A stretch of DNA of 64,000 nucleotides from Verrucomicrobiales bacterium (GTDB taxonomy: Bacteria > Verrucomicrobiota > Verrucomicrobiia > Verrucomicrobiales > V1-33): positions 38,324-102,323 of the forward strand of contig JAQGPJ010000058.1 in assembly GCA_028293125.1 (NCBI GenBank), written 5' to 3'. The notes under the pieces were generated by a model that saw only the letters and a program-made list of their open reading frames with translations, was not told the origin of the DNA and made no database searches. How positions within the stretch are numbered: the first letter of the stretch is position 1; the number at the start of each line of letters is the position of its first letter. This document shows, piece after piece, positions 30,101-38,094 of this stretch. Made by a program: the position numbers and the translations under genes.

Positions 30101-30753
30101 AAGCCTCCCCGCGGATTCTTATTCTGGCCTCGATTGCCGCCCCTTTCCCCGATCCCAAGCCCGCCGACATCGCGGGGGTGCTGAATAAGCCGATCAAAAC
30201 CGGTCCGCTGCTGCTTGCGCTGCGGAATGCCTTCTTCGCTGTCCCTCCTCCCAAACCTCAAACCGAATCCCAGCCTCAAACCCAACCGCTGCCCTCCGCC
30301 GGGGGTACCAACGGCGCTGACAGTGCCGGCGGCGGGGAAAAGCCCGGCACCCTGCGCCCGCTGCGCATTCTGGTGGCGGAGGATAACCCCATCAACCAGA
30401 GGGTAGTGGCGCTGCATCTGGACCGCATGGGCTATGGCTGCGTGATGGCCGCCAACGGTCTGGAGGCGCTGCAGGCTGTGCAGGATGCGAAATTCGACGT
30501 GCTGCTGCTGGATGTGCAGATGCCGGAGATGGACGGTCTCACCGCCGCCCGGGAGCTCTGCCGGCGCTATGCCCCGTCCGGCCGCCCCTGGATGATCGCC
30601 CTCACCGCCAACGCCTTCGGCAGCGACCGGGATGAATGCCTGGCCGCCGGCATGAACGACTACCTGTCCAAACCGGTCCGCGCCGGAAACCTCCAGCGCG
30701 CCCTGCAGGCCGCGTTTGATGAGAAGGTGAAACGGGCCTCTTTGGCTTTTTAA
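27151..30753 (+). CDS. hybrid sensor histidine kinase with two receiver domains (CHASE-PAS-HK-REC-REC)
   Basis: The protein has 1200 residues. The first ~235 contain multiple membrane segments, and a CHASE-like sensing region (about 255-420; VSPSMNVRGGDKGFFVFFP) follows with a further membrane segment at about 453-475. A PAS domain lies at about 535-645 (FYHPDDRPAISE). The HisKA box is NMSHEIRTPMNA (His near 678), the ATPase domain shows NLVSNALKF, DTGIGI and GTGLGLAIS. Two C-terminal receivers follow: the first with IVDDN and VIDSLMPEMDG (Asp near 962), the second with VAEDN and LLDVQMPEMDG (Asp near 1119). The first receiver ends unusually (ILASIAAPF..LNKPIKTG). This architecture is that of BarA/LuxQ-type phosphorelay kinases lacking an HPt domain. 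No partner is encoded nearby. Confidence 0.92.
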   Translation: MRVFSSIPGKPGWPESIAGLCGLLCAALGAAVLAGWHTGNAALIRINAEFAPMQYPTAVCFLLAGLGLLFSALRLPRLLPVHCGGLTGAVGALMSVEYFTGWRPGIPGLPAGSPPSPMAAAFAMAGAAIALLCLPETGPRRRLLIWILASSVTALGLIALCAYRLGVRMVFMSEDSVGMAAHSAAGLAVLGIGLLAAQVQVIGWRLLPEDRWLPVPFGFGTIVAALMMWQALAADRTRALKAQAQVVADNVAADTFNRFTFSLRSLERIARRWETKGGAPYSQWYNDAWDCLTDQSVFEAVGHTNVNWKVDYVEADADAEPMLGRDFHQDTRWDAVPALTDAITHERMLVSPSMNVRGGDKGFFVFFPTFFPGPRFGGFVFASFRLADLHETILNQSAFTTCRIAFYEGDKFVLGDPMEEPAGDSVRAQVVIPGKQIFWRDQKPWKVVTEPKSAILAGGGLPVIILGLGVLLGGTVSATVWGLQRAISRTRMALAANVRLTAEIRERQLAEKELHDTLQAKKKSQALLESAGRIAQLGHWELPMGADGPTWSEITYNIHGLTPGTPVSLTDALNFYHPDDRPAISECVREAIEKGVAHEFEARLITASGRQLWVYSRGEPVKDEHGNVTAIHGVFQNIDDRRNAAELLKRRNQELEEATARAEGHARAKAEFLANMSHEIRTPMNAVLGMSELLMDGQLDAREREFAETIHSSGEVLLSLINDILDFSKIESGQLDLEHIPVNLRDCMESVMDLLAGQAAKKKLDLMGWIDPALPAAIIGDPTRLRQVLTNLVSNALKFTHEGEVFIKLSLMREESGPWLRVAVMDTGIGISPAGMERLFSAFSQVDTSTTRRFGGTGLGLAISQRLVQHMGGEIRVESELDKGSIFRFAIPLQEAAPPPGPLLLLPETEGLRVLIVDDNVTSRWILEQHCRSCCMVPVMAGGPGKALDLIRDGEPFDLAVIDSLMPEMDGYALAAEIRKLRGEASPRILILASIAAPFPDPKPADIAGVLNKPIKTGPLLLALRNAFFAVPPPKPQTESQPQTQPLPSAGGTNGADSAGGGEKPGTLRPLRILVAEDNPINQRVVALHLDRMGYGCVMAANGLEALQAVQDAKFDVLLLDVQMPEMDGLTAARELCRRYAPSGRPWMIALTANAFGSDRDECLAAGMNDYLSKPVRAGNLQRALQAAFDEKVKRASLAF

Positions 30754-30954
30754 TTCCACTTTGTTGCATCTAAGTCACAACTCATTCATTGTCAATGAGT
30801 TTCCACTCATTTGAACAGTCCCTGCACAATTCACATAACCCATTGACTATCAACTGCCTAACTTTAAAATTAAACAAAGTAGAATTAAGTGTGCACGGGC
30901 AACAGTTTCAGGAATACAGTGGCACCCGATGCCGCAAGCCGCCTGAATCCACTG
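30754..30954. other. AT-rich intergenic segment
   Basis: About 200 bases markedly richer in A/T than the rest of the window, with short repeats around ACTCATTCATTGTCAATGAGT (near 30780-30800). No convincing coding frame. It separates the convergent kinase gene and an orphan gene and may be recently acquired DNA. Confidence 0.4.
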
Positions 30955-31491
30955 TTATTGTTTCAGAATTCGGCCTGACCGGGCGAAAAGCCTGGGCAGC
31001 CAAATCCGGGCATTGGAGGAGGTCGCCTCCTGCTGCATGAGTTCCCAAGGGGCGTATCGACCGGAACCAAAAACCAGATGGTCCAGAAGCTCTGTGTCCG
31101 GTTCCAATCCCGCCAGCTCATCAAACCGGTCAACCAGCGCTTGGACAAACCCAAGCTCGGCGAACATGGCTGAGATGGGGTGCTCAACAAGCCTGTCCGG
31201 ATCGTCCGTGATTATTTTGTACTGATCCTCAGGCAGGACCGCCACCGAATCCGTAAAATCCAGAAATCCGTCGTTCCCCGTTTCGGTTTCTGTGGCAAGG
31301 AAGGCGGCCAGATAAAACCGCGGGATAAACAGCGCTTGGCGCCGGATCAGCAGGTCCCTACCGACAACGCCGGCTGTGGGAATATCCATCTCCCTCACCC
31401 GGGCGGCATGAAGGGAGTATCTCTCCTTCAGGTCCGCACAGTCAACGGACCATAAATCGTTGAGATAGGCATCGGTTATTGCTTCCATCAT
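30955..31491 (-). CDS. hypothetical protein (orphan)
   Basis: A 178-residue, mostly helical, soluble product with no signal peptide and no family I recognise. It is acidic in the middle (LPEDQYKIITDDPDRL) and ends basic (RLFARSGRILKQ). The coding sequence is less G/C-biased at third positions than the neighbours, and the gene is flanked by A/T-rich spacers on both sides, which suggests horizontal acquisition. Two adjacent ATG codons occur at the start; the first (complement 31489-31491) is used. No neighbour on the same strand is close enough to suggest an operon: ilvD lies 305 bases away. Confidence 0.55.
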   Translation of the reverse strand: MMEAITDAYLNDLWSVDCADLKERYSLHAARVREMDIPTAGVVGRDLLIRRQALFIPRFYLAAFLATETETGNDGFLDFTDSVAVLPEDQYKIITDDPDRLVEHPISAMFAELGFVQALVDRFDELAGLEPDTELLDHLVFGSGRYAPWELMQQEATSSNARIWLPRLFARSGRILKQ

Positions 31492-31796
31492 TTTCGTTGG
31501 ATTGAATCATCATTTCACCGGCTTTGACCCAGCCCGGATTTACTCTCTCCGCGATTCAGGATTTCAAGCACATAAGGGTGCGGCTCTGCATCTGAATGCG
31601 AGCCGGCCAGTCTTGGTGGCTGTCACCTGTGATCCAAAGATTCAAATTCAATTACGCTCTGAAAATGTTCAGACAGCCGCAAAGAAAAGGCCGGGGCCGC
31701 TATGCCGCCCCGGCCTTCAAGTAATTTTCACATATGAATCCGACCGCGCCTCCGCCACAGTGAACGAAACCGCAACCGGGCCCGCCCCTGGGCCAA
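31492..31796. other. intergenic region between orphan gene and ilvD
   Basis: 305 bases, fairly A/T-rich near 31500-31680, containing the ilvD terminator at its ilvD side. The part next to 31500 should carry the promoter of the orphan gene. No further gene seen. Confidence 0.4.
31678..31717 (-). terminator. rho-independent terminator of ilvD
   Basis: AAGGCCGGGGC (31687-31697) pairs perfectly with GCCCCGGCCTT (31707-31717) around a nine-base loop. On the minus strand it is followed by TTTCTTT. It lies 80 bases after the ilvD stop codon. Confidence 0.85.
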
Positions 31797-33527
31797 TTAC
31801 AGATCCTTGTCCGTCACCGCGCCTTCGGAGGCGGTGGTGGCCAGTTTGGCGAACTTGGCGAGGACGCCGCGGGTGTAGCGGGGTTTGGGCTGTTTCCATT
31901 TGGCCAGGCGGGCTGCGATCTCCTCCTGGGGGATGTCGAGGGTGAGCTTCCGGCTGACGCCGTCGATGGTGATGGGGTCGCCGTTTTTCACCACCGCGAT
32001 GGGACCGCCGGAGAAGGCCTCGGGGGTGATGTGGCCCACCACGAATCCGTGGCTGCCGCCGCTGAAGCGGCCGTCCGTGATCAGGGCCACCTGCTTGCCC
32101 AGGCCCATGCCCATGATGGCGCCGGTGGGGCCCAGCATCTCCCGCATGCCGGGGCCGCCCTTGGGTCCCTCCATGCGGATGACAATGACGTCGCCGGCCT
32201 TGATTTTGCCGGCGGTGATGGCGGCCATGGAGGCCTCCTCGCTGTCAAACACACGGGCCTTGCCGCTGAAGCGCTCGCCCTCCTTGCCGCTGATCTTGCC
32301 CACCGCGCCGCCGGGGGCGAGGTTGCCGTAGAGCACGGCCAGGTGGCCCGTCTTTTTGATGGGATTGCTGAGGGGGCGGATGATTTCCTGGCCTTTCGGA
32401 TAGGGCTTCACCTTCGCCAGGTTCTGGGCCATGGTTTTGCCGGTGACGGTCATGACATCACCGTTGAGCAGTCCCTCCTCGAGCATCAGCTTCATCAGCG
32501 GCAGGGTGCCGCCGATCTTCACCAGCTCCCACATCACATACTTGCCGCTGGGCTTCAGGTCCGCCAGCACGGGGGTTTTGGCCCCGACTTTGGTGAAGTC
32601 GTCGATGTGCAGCTTCACGCCGGCGGAGTGGGCCATGGCCAGCAGATGCAGCACGGCGTTGGTGCTGCCGCCGAGGGCGGTCACGAGGGCGATGGAGTTC
32701 AGGAAGGAGTCGCGGCTGAGAATGTCGGAGGGACGGATGCCGCGCTTGATGAGGTGCAGCACGGCAGCCCCGGCGTCGAAGCTGTCCTGCATCTTCTCAT
32801 CGCTGACGGCGGCCTGTGCGGAGCTGTTGGGTAGGGAAAGCCCCAGAGCCTCGATGGCGCTGGCCATGGTGTTGGCGGTGTACATGCCCCCGCAGGAGCC
32901 GGGGCCGGGAATGGCGCACTGCTCGATCTCCGCCAGCTCCTTGTCCCCGATGGCGCCGGCGGCGTGTTGGCCCACGGCCTCGAAGACGCTGACAATATCG
33001 ACGTCCTTCCCCTGATGGCAGCCGGGCAGGATGGTCCCGCCATAAACGAACACGGAGGGCCGGTCCAGGCGGGCCATGGCCATGACGCAGGCGGGCATGT
33101 TCTTGTCGCAGCCGCCGATGGCCACAAACCCGTCCAGGCCCTCACAGCCGACCACGGTCTCGATGGAGTCGGCGATGACCTCGCGGGACGCGAGGCTGTA
33201 CTTCATGCCCTCCGTGCCCATGCTGATGCCGTCGGAGATGGTGATGGTGTTGAAGATGATGCTTTTGCCGCCTGCAGCCTCCACGCCCTTGGCGGACTCC
33301 AGCGCCAGTTTGTCGATGTGCATGTTGCAGGGCGTCACCTGGCTCCAGGTGGAGGCGATGCCGATCTGGTTTTTGCGGAAGTCGCCGGGCTTGAAGCCCA
33401 CGGCGTGCAGCATGGCCCGGCTGGCGGCGCGCTCCGGCCCGTCGACAAGCATGCCCGAGAACTGGCGGTGCGGGGAATGGCTGGCGGCGGAGGTGGACTT
33501 CTGCTTTTTGGACGGCTGGCTGCTCAT
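31797..33527 (-). CDS. ilvD: dihydroxy-acid dehydratase
   Basis: IlvD converts 2,3-dihydroxy-3-methylbutanoate or -pentanoate into the 2-oxo acids that precede valine, leucine and isoleucine. The 576-residue product carries the iron-sulfur cysteine blocks: GGCDKNMPACVMA and GPGSCGGMYTANTMA. Other family blocks are GTEGMKYSLASREVIADSIE near the N-terminus and DGRFSGGSHGFVVGHITPEA toward the end. Length is typical (about 560-615). The ATG at 33527 precedes a short Ser/Lys-rich leader before the conserved core; the longer open frame upstream overlaps the dnaB promoter region and is unlikely. It is divergent from dnaB, 272 bases apart, and stands alone with its own terminator. Confidence 0.97.
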   Translation of the reverse strand: MSSQPSKKQKSTSAASHSPHRQFSGMLVDGPERAASRAMLHAVGFKPGDFRKNQIGIASTWSQVTPCNMHIDKLALESAKGVEAAGGKSIIFNTITISDGISMGTEGMKYSLASREVIADSIETVVGCEGLDGFVAIGGCDKNMPACVMAMARLDRPSVFVYGGTILPGCHQGKDVDIVSVFEAVGQHAAGAIGDKELAEIEQCAIPGPGSCGGMYTANTMASAIEALGLSLPNSSAQAAVSDEKMQDSFDAGAAVLHLIKRGIRPSDILSRDSFLNSIALVTALGGSTNAVLHLLAMAHSAGVKLHIDDFTKVGAKTPVLADLKPSGKYVMWELVKIGGTLPLMKLMLEEGLLNGDVMTVTGKTMAQNLAKVKPYPKGQEIIRPLSNPIKKTGHLAVLYGNLAPGGAVGKISGKEGERFSGKARVFDSEEASMAAITAGKIKAGDVIVIRMEGPKGGPGMREMLGPTGAIMGMGLGKQVALITDGRFSGGSHGFVVGHITPEAFSGGPIAVVKNGDPITIDGVSRKLTLDIPQEEIAARLAKWKQPKPRYTRGVLAKFAKLATTASEGAVTDKDL

Positions 33528-33799
33528 GGGAAGGCGCAGTTTGCACGCCCCAACCGGAGCGTCAAGGCTTGCGGGCCAGCCCTGTGAGGAAAGAGAGGGC
33601 TTGGGAGCCAAAGGAGCCGTTCAAGCATGTTGAGAGGAGCCTTTTCAGGAGAACACCTGTTCATAAAGCAGGCAAACCTTTTAAAAATTGCAATTCGGAT
33701 TGCCCGCCGCGCATGGCCCGGTCTACGCTTCCGGTCCCTCGCGACCGGTTTTCGCCTCTTCCCCGCCCTTTTCCCACCCTCTCCTGCCTTCGACTCCCA

Positions 33800-35269
33800 A
33801 TGCCCGTTCATATGGCCGAAACCCTTCCGCCCCCCTCCAAGGACGCTCCCGCTCTTCAGGGAAAAGGCTGGCGGGGGAGCCGCGCGGCGGAGGTTCCCGC
33901 GTGGAATGACCCCACCCGGCCCCTGCCCAGCTCCCACGACATGGAGCGCGGGGTGATCAGCTGCATGATGCAGGCCCCGGAGTACGCGGTGGGGCTGGCC
34001 ATGGAGAAACTGACGCCGGAGCACTTCCATGTTCCCGCCCACCAGATGCTCTACGGCCTGCTGGTGGAGCAGAACGACCAGGGGCGCCCCATCGATCCTG
34101 TCTCCATCCAGCAGCTGCTGATGGACCGGAAGCTGATGGATTCCGTGGGCGGCCCGGCTTATGTGGCGGAGGTCTACACCTTCGCGCCCACCCCGGCGCA
34201 TGTGTCCCACTACGCCACCCAGGTGCGCGAGAAGGCGGTGCTGCGGCGGGTCATTCTGTCGTGCAGCGAATGCATCAACCGCGCCTTCGAGGATCAGGAG
34301 AATGTGGGTCCTCTGCTGGACGAGGTGGAGTCCAAAATCCTCGGCATCCGCGAGGGCGAGGAGGAGAAGAAGGGCATGGTGACCATGAAGGACCGGGTCT
34401 TCAAGGCCATCGACGACCTGGAGGCCAAGGCCGCCAACCCCAACGCCATCACGGGAGTGGCCACGGGCTTCAAAAAGCTGGATGAAATGACAGGCGGCTT
34501 CCATGCCGGGGAAATGATTATCATCGCCGCCCGTCCCTCCATGGGGAAGACCTCCTTCGCCATGAATATCGTGGAGCACGTGGCCGTGGACCTCCAGAAG
34601 GCATGCGCGGTGTTCAGTCTGGAAATGACCGCCGACAGTCTGGTGCAGCGTCTGATCTGCTCGCGCGCCAAAATCAATATGCGGGCCCTCATGAGCGGCC
34701 AGTTTCTGAATCAGGGCGCGTTCCAGATGATGACCCGTGCCGCCAGCGCTCTGGCCAGCAGCAAGATCTTTATCGACGACACCCCGGCCCTGTCCATTCT
34801 GGACCTGCGCTCCAAGGCCCGGCGGCTCAAGAAAATGTACAACATTGAGCTCATCGCCGTGGATTACCTCCAGCTCTGCCGCTCCACCTCGCGCCGGGCG
34901 CAGGACAACCGCCAGCAGGAGATCGCGGAAATCTCCAGCGGTCTCAAGGCCTTGGCCAAGGAGCTGAGCCTGCCCATCATCGTGCTGGCCCAGCTGAACC
35001 GCGGCCCGGAATCCCGCACCAGCGGCAAGCCCAAGCTCAGCGATCTCCGCGAGTCCGGCTCCATCGAGCAGGACGCCGACGTGGTGGGCCTGCTCTTCCG
35101 CCCGGAATATTATGCCGAGGACGAGGAGGAGCGCGCCGAAAGCGCCGGCGAGGCCGAGTTCCTCATCGCCAAGCAGCGCAACGGCCCCACCGGGAGCGTG
35201 CCCCTCACCTTCCGCAAGGAGTTCATGCGCTTCGAGGACCGCGAGGGCGAGGTGACGGAGATCGAATGA
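33800..35269 (+). CDS. dnaB: replicative DNA helicase DnaB
   Basis: DnaB is the hexameric 5'-3' helicase that unwinds DNA at the replication fork. The 489-residue protein has the N-terminal DnaB domain (SCMMQAPEYAVGLAMEKL) from about residue 45, a linker, and a RecA-like ATPase. Walker A is ARPSMGKTSFA at about 243-253, Walker B lies in LIAVDYLQL, and the DnaB motif near the end is SDLRESGSIEQDADVV. The first ~40 residues are a Pro/Lys-rich tail not usual in the family; a second in-frame ATG four codons later is an alternative start. No intein is visible. It is divergent from ilvD, not in an obvious operon with rpsF/rplI as in some phyla. Confidence 0.96.
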   Translation: MPVHMAETLPPPSKDAPALQGKGWRGSRAAEVPAWNDPTRPLPSSHDMERGVISCMMQAPEYAVGLAMEKLTPEHFHVPAHQMLYGLLVEQNDQGRPIDPVSIQQLLMDRKLMDSVGGPAYVAEVYTFAPTPAHVSHYATQVREKAVLRRVILSCSECINRAFEDQENVGPLLDEVESKILGIREGEEEKKGMVTMKDRVFKAIDDLEAKAANPNAITGVATGFKKLDEMTGGFHAGEMIIIAARPSMGKTSFAMNIVEHVAVDLQKACAVFSLEMTADSLVQRLICSRAKINMRALMSGQFLNQGAFQMMTRAASALASSKIFIDDTPALSILDLRSKARRLKKMYNIELIAVDYLQLCRSTSRRAQDNRQQEIAEISSGLKALAKELSLPIIVLAQLNRGPESRTSGKPKLSDLRESGSIEQDADVVGLLFRPEYYAEDEEERAESAGEAEFLIAKQRNGPTGSVPLTFRKEFMRFEDREGEVTEIE

Positions 35270-35395
35270 CGGCTGCGTGGCGGGATGCCTGATCAAAGGC
35301 GTGAACAAATGATGAGTTAAACGGACTAATGAATGGATAGCGGAATTGATGTATTGCGGCATTGACGCTTCGCCGCGGGAGACTATTAATTCCTT

Positions 35396-35803
35396 ATGAG
35401 TTCACCCAAAGAGATCGCTGTCCAGTGGTTCCAGGAAGTCTGGAACGAGCGCAAGCCTTCGGCGATTTACGACCTGTTTGCCGAAGAAGCGAAAGGCCAT
35501 CTCGAGGGAGGCTTGGAAGTCACGGGCCCCGCAGCCTTTGAAGCCTTTCAGAAGTCCATACTCGCAGCCCTGCCGGATATCAGAATCGAGATCATCAATT
35601 CCCTTTCGGACGGCGACGACGCCTGCATTCTCTGGCGTGCCACCGCCACCCACACCGGCCATGGCATGGACATGGCCCCCACCGGCAATCCTATCAAAAT
35701 GCGTGGCATGACATGGTTCCAGGTGAAGAACGGAAAGATCGTGGAGGGCTGGGACTCGTGGGATATCGGCGGTCTGATGCAGACCATGCGGGCACCGGCC
35801 TGA
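35396..35803 (+). CDS. SnoaL-like / ester cyclase family protein
   Basis: A 135-residue protein with the NTF2-like alpha+beta-barrel pattern of SnoaL-like polyketide-cyclase relatives. The pattern includes an N-terminal helix pair (AVQWFQEVWNERKPSAIYDLF), a central ALPDIRIEII strand, the typical HTGHGMDMAPTGNPIKMRGMTWFQVKNGKIVEGWDSWD block, and a short C-terminal helix. Most members in non-antibiotic genomes have no known substrate. It is likely monocistronic: 126 bases follow dnaB, and the next gene is convergent. The start ATG at 35396 directly opens the first helix. Confidence 0.85.
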   Translation: MSSPKEIAVQWFQEVWNERKPSAIYDLFAEEAKGHLEGGLEVTGPAAFEAFQKSILAALPDIRIEIINSLSDGDDACILWRATATHTGHGMDMAPTGNPIKMRGMTWFQVKNGKIVEGWDSWDIGGLMQTMRAPA

Positions 35804-35848
35804 ACAATGCCATACTGTTGGCCGTGACTGGCATAACTGATATCCGTC

Positions 35849-37048
35849 TCACGGCGAACCCGCAACACGGAAGATTCCGGAGGAGCCCTCAAGGCGCAGC
35901 GCCATGGAGAGCTCCTGCGTCGGAGATCCCACATTGATCCATCCTCCCGTGGTTTTATCCATTTTCTGGACCTGCCAGGGAGGATTCCCGCCACTCCAGG
36001 CCAAAGTCAGTCCGCCTGCAGGGCTGGGTGTCAGGGAGGCTGCCAGCGGCACGGCGGGTCGGGGCGGCAGGCTGTTGGTCTCCGCGTCCACCAGCACGCT
36101 GATATTCCCCACGGTCACCGCGCGGGTGTGGATGCCGGGGAATGTGCTGCCGGAAAAGGTGAGCATATAGGAGCCGGCGGAGGTGATGGGAATGGCATAG
36201 CCCCCCGCGCCGCCGGTGACCGCATACCATGGGCCGTGGTCCGGCTGCACTATCACTCCACTCAGCCCCTCGCCGGACTGGTAGCGGCCATCGGCGTTGA
36301 GATCCGTCCACACGGTTCCAACGATGAAGCGGTTGAAGCCGTCGGACGCGTTCTCCCGGACGGAGGCGTAGGCTCCGCTGAAAACCAGCGGCCCCACCCC
36401 GGTGCCGGTATTGATCCCGGGCACCAGGGCCAGCCCCACATTGGTGAACTCCGGAAGCGCCGGATGGGAGGACATGGTGGCCTGGCGGTGTCCGCGTCCC
36501 GGCTGCATCCCTCCCTCCCCGGACGGACCTCCTGGATCGATATTCAGCGTGGCATGCGTATGGACGGCGGTATTGCCGTGGGCGAAGACACTAAGCATGA
36601 TGCCGGTGTAATTGAAGCCCTCATCCTCCACCAATTCGAACTGCCCGTCGTGCGTCTGGGTGCCGATGCTGATCATGTAATTGCTGTGCCTGACGGATGC
36701 CCGGTACAGTCTGCGGTCAAAGGCCGCTGGAGGAGACGGCGCGATAGCTGCGAACTCAGCCTTCATCCTGGCTACGTCCACACCGAAAAAACTGATCGCA
36801 AACTGGGTAGAGACATCACCGGTCGCGGCCAGAAAATGGCCCTCCGCTGCGGGATTGGCCCGGGCCCGGTTCATCAGCCAAACCATCTCCTGCTCGGTGC
36901 CGCTGGGATGGGCACCGTCGGCAGTCCGGTGCAGGGTCCACTCCGCCGGGGTCTGGGCCTGCGCCTGCGCCGGCCGGGGAATCAAAGTGACGGCACAGGT
37001 GGAACCGGCAATCCATTGCCATAAGGAGTGGGCATAACAGGGTTTCAT
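35849..37048 (-). CDS. secreted CAP-domain protein with C-terminal SdrD B-like domain
   Basis: The 399-residue product has a signal peptide ending near AQAQA (about residue 33). A CAP/SCP-like domain follows (about 55-215), with MVWLMNRARANPAAEG in the first helix and RHSNYMISIGTQTHDG as the histidine segment. The usual CAP glutamate region is less clear (ENASDGFNRF). After it comes a beta domain of SdrD-B/prealbumin type (GTVWTDLNADGRYQSGEGLSGV) at about 235-310 and a verrucomicrobial C-terminal beta region (LTLAWSGGNPPWQVQ). CAP proteins include extracellular nucleases, proteases and lipid binders; its activity here is unknown. The ATG at 37048 is used because it opens the signal peptide. 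Confidence 0.8.
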   Translation of the reverse strand: MKPCYAHSLWQWIAGSTCAVTLIPRPAQAQAQTPAEWTLHRTADGAHPSGTEQEMVWLMNRARANPAAEGHFLAATGDVSTQFAISFFGVDVARMKAEFAAIAPSPPAAFDRRLYRASVRHSNYMISIGTQTHDGQFELVEDEGFNYTGIMLSVFAHGNTAVHTHATLNIDPGGPSGEGGMQPGRGHRQATMSSHPALPEFTNVGLALVPGINTGTGVGPLVFSGAYASVRENASDGFNRFIVGTVWTDLNADGRYQSGEGLSGVIVQPDHGPWYAVTGGAGGYAIPITSAGSYMLTFSGSTFPGIHTRAVTVGNISVLVDAETNSLPPRPAVPLAASLTPSPAGGLTLAWSGGNPPWQVQKMDKTTGGWINVGSPTQELSMALRLEGSSGIFRVAGSP

Positions 37049-37366
37049 ATAAAAAGCCTTCAGCAGGGGTTGATTTGAAACCGGAACACCGCTTTTCGCG
37101 GCGGCGGATTCACGCAACCAACTGAAAAACAATTTTTATTCCTAGATACTTCTGTTTATCATGCAAAAAATAAGTCAAATTACCACCTGAAATTATGCAT
37201 TGAATATCCAAAACCAACTTCAGGACCATGGGGACCGCAGTTGGTGGGGAAATGGTGCTCCCCGGCAATCCGTGACCGCGCTTTACCGTGGCCTCACGCT
37301 CCGCCCCCTTCCCCGGCGGAGCGCAATTTCCCTTGCGGCCCCCGGCCTTCCTCCGATGGGTCAGGC
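37049..37366. other. divergent promoter region
   Basis: 318 bases between the divergent CAP and lipoprotein genes. Positions 37120-37215 are strongly A/T-rich, with several TATAAT-like and TTGAAT-like strings, and probably hold promoters for both. No gene or riboswitch was recognised. Confidence 0.4.
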
Positions 37367-37999
37367 GTGAAATTCTTTTGCCTTTCCTCCCGCCCCGCCG
37401 CCGGCGGCGGCACTGTGGCCATCCTGTGCGCTTTGCTGCTCGGCGCATGCGACAAGCCTGCGGAGCCTGCTCCCGCGCCCGCTTCCGCAGCCACCTCCTC
37501 CGCCCCCCCGCCGGAACCCCCTCCCGTGGGGGAGACCGGCACACCGGAGCCGGAGCCCACCGTGCCCGCCTCCGGTTCATCGCTGGAAACCTACAGGACC
37601 TCCATCCGGGACATCAAGCTTTTCATGGAGTCCCACCAGAGCGAAACCGACCCTGCCAAGGCTCTCGACCGTCTGCGGGAACTGGTGATCCGGATCTCCG
37701 CCATCAAAACGGATGACCTGCCCGCGGATCTCGCCGCGTCGTTCAAAACGGTGCGCACCTCCATGCAGCGCATCCAGACCGCCTTCGATGCCCTGCCGGT
37801 CCCGGTGAACCAGTTTGAGGACTGGATGGCGGCTGAGACGGCCAAAGGGGAGGATGCCGCCGCCGCCGCCCAGGCGAAAATGGACCAGTTTATCAAAACC
37901 ATGTCGGATGTGCAGGCGGAGATCGAACCCGCCGGCAAGGCCATGAACGAAACGGGAGCCAAATACGGCGTCGATCCTCTGGACCTCAACGGGCAGTGA
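37367..37999 (+). CDS. lipoprotein of unknown function
   Basis: The 210-residue product starts, by my choice, at a GTG (37367), giving a signal peptide with lipobox LLGAC and the lipid-modified cysteine at residue 28. A Pro/Ala/Ser/Glu-rich linker (about 30-70) is followed by a helical, charged domain (about 75-200) with heptad-like stretches (YRTSIRDIKLFMESHQSE, KTVRTSMQRIQTAFDAL). It would sit in the outer or inner membrane facing the periplasm. No family is recognised. It stands convergent to rodA. An upstream in-frame start exists but would put the signal peptide in the interior. Confidence 0.6.
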   Translation: MKFFCLSSRPAAGGGTVAILCALLLGACDKPAEPAPAPASAATSSAPPPEPPPVGETGTPEPEPTVPASGSSLETYRTSIRDIKLFMESHQSETDPAKALDRLRELVIRISAIKTDDLPADLAASFKTVRTSMQRIQTAFDALPVPVNQFEDWMAAETAKGEDAAAAAQAKMDQFIKTMSDVQAEIEPAGKAMNETGAKYGVDPLDLNGQ

Positions 38000-38094
38000 A
38001 TCCGCTGCCTGCCTGGCTGGCTGTTTTATGTTGATGCCGGCATCCGTTTCCGGGGACTGCTTCGGGGACAGGACCGGCATTTCAGGGAAACGCC

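Noticed and set aside
30789..31040. 83-residue plus-strand frame in the AT-rich segment
   Set aside because: It overlaps the end of the orphan gene, has no family and no start signal, and looks like random sequence.
31502..31945. 147-residue plus-strand frame running into ilvD
   Set aside because: It spans the ilvD terminator and the end of ilvD antisense. No domain is visible.
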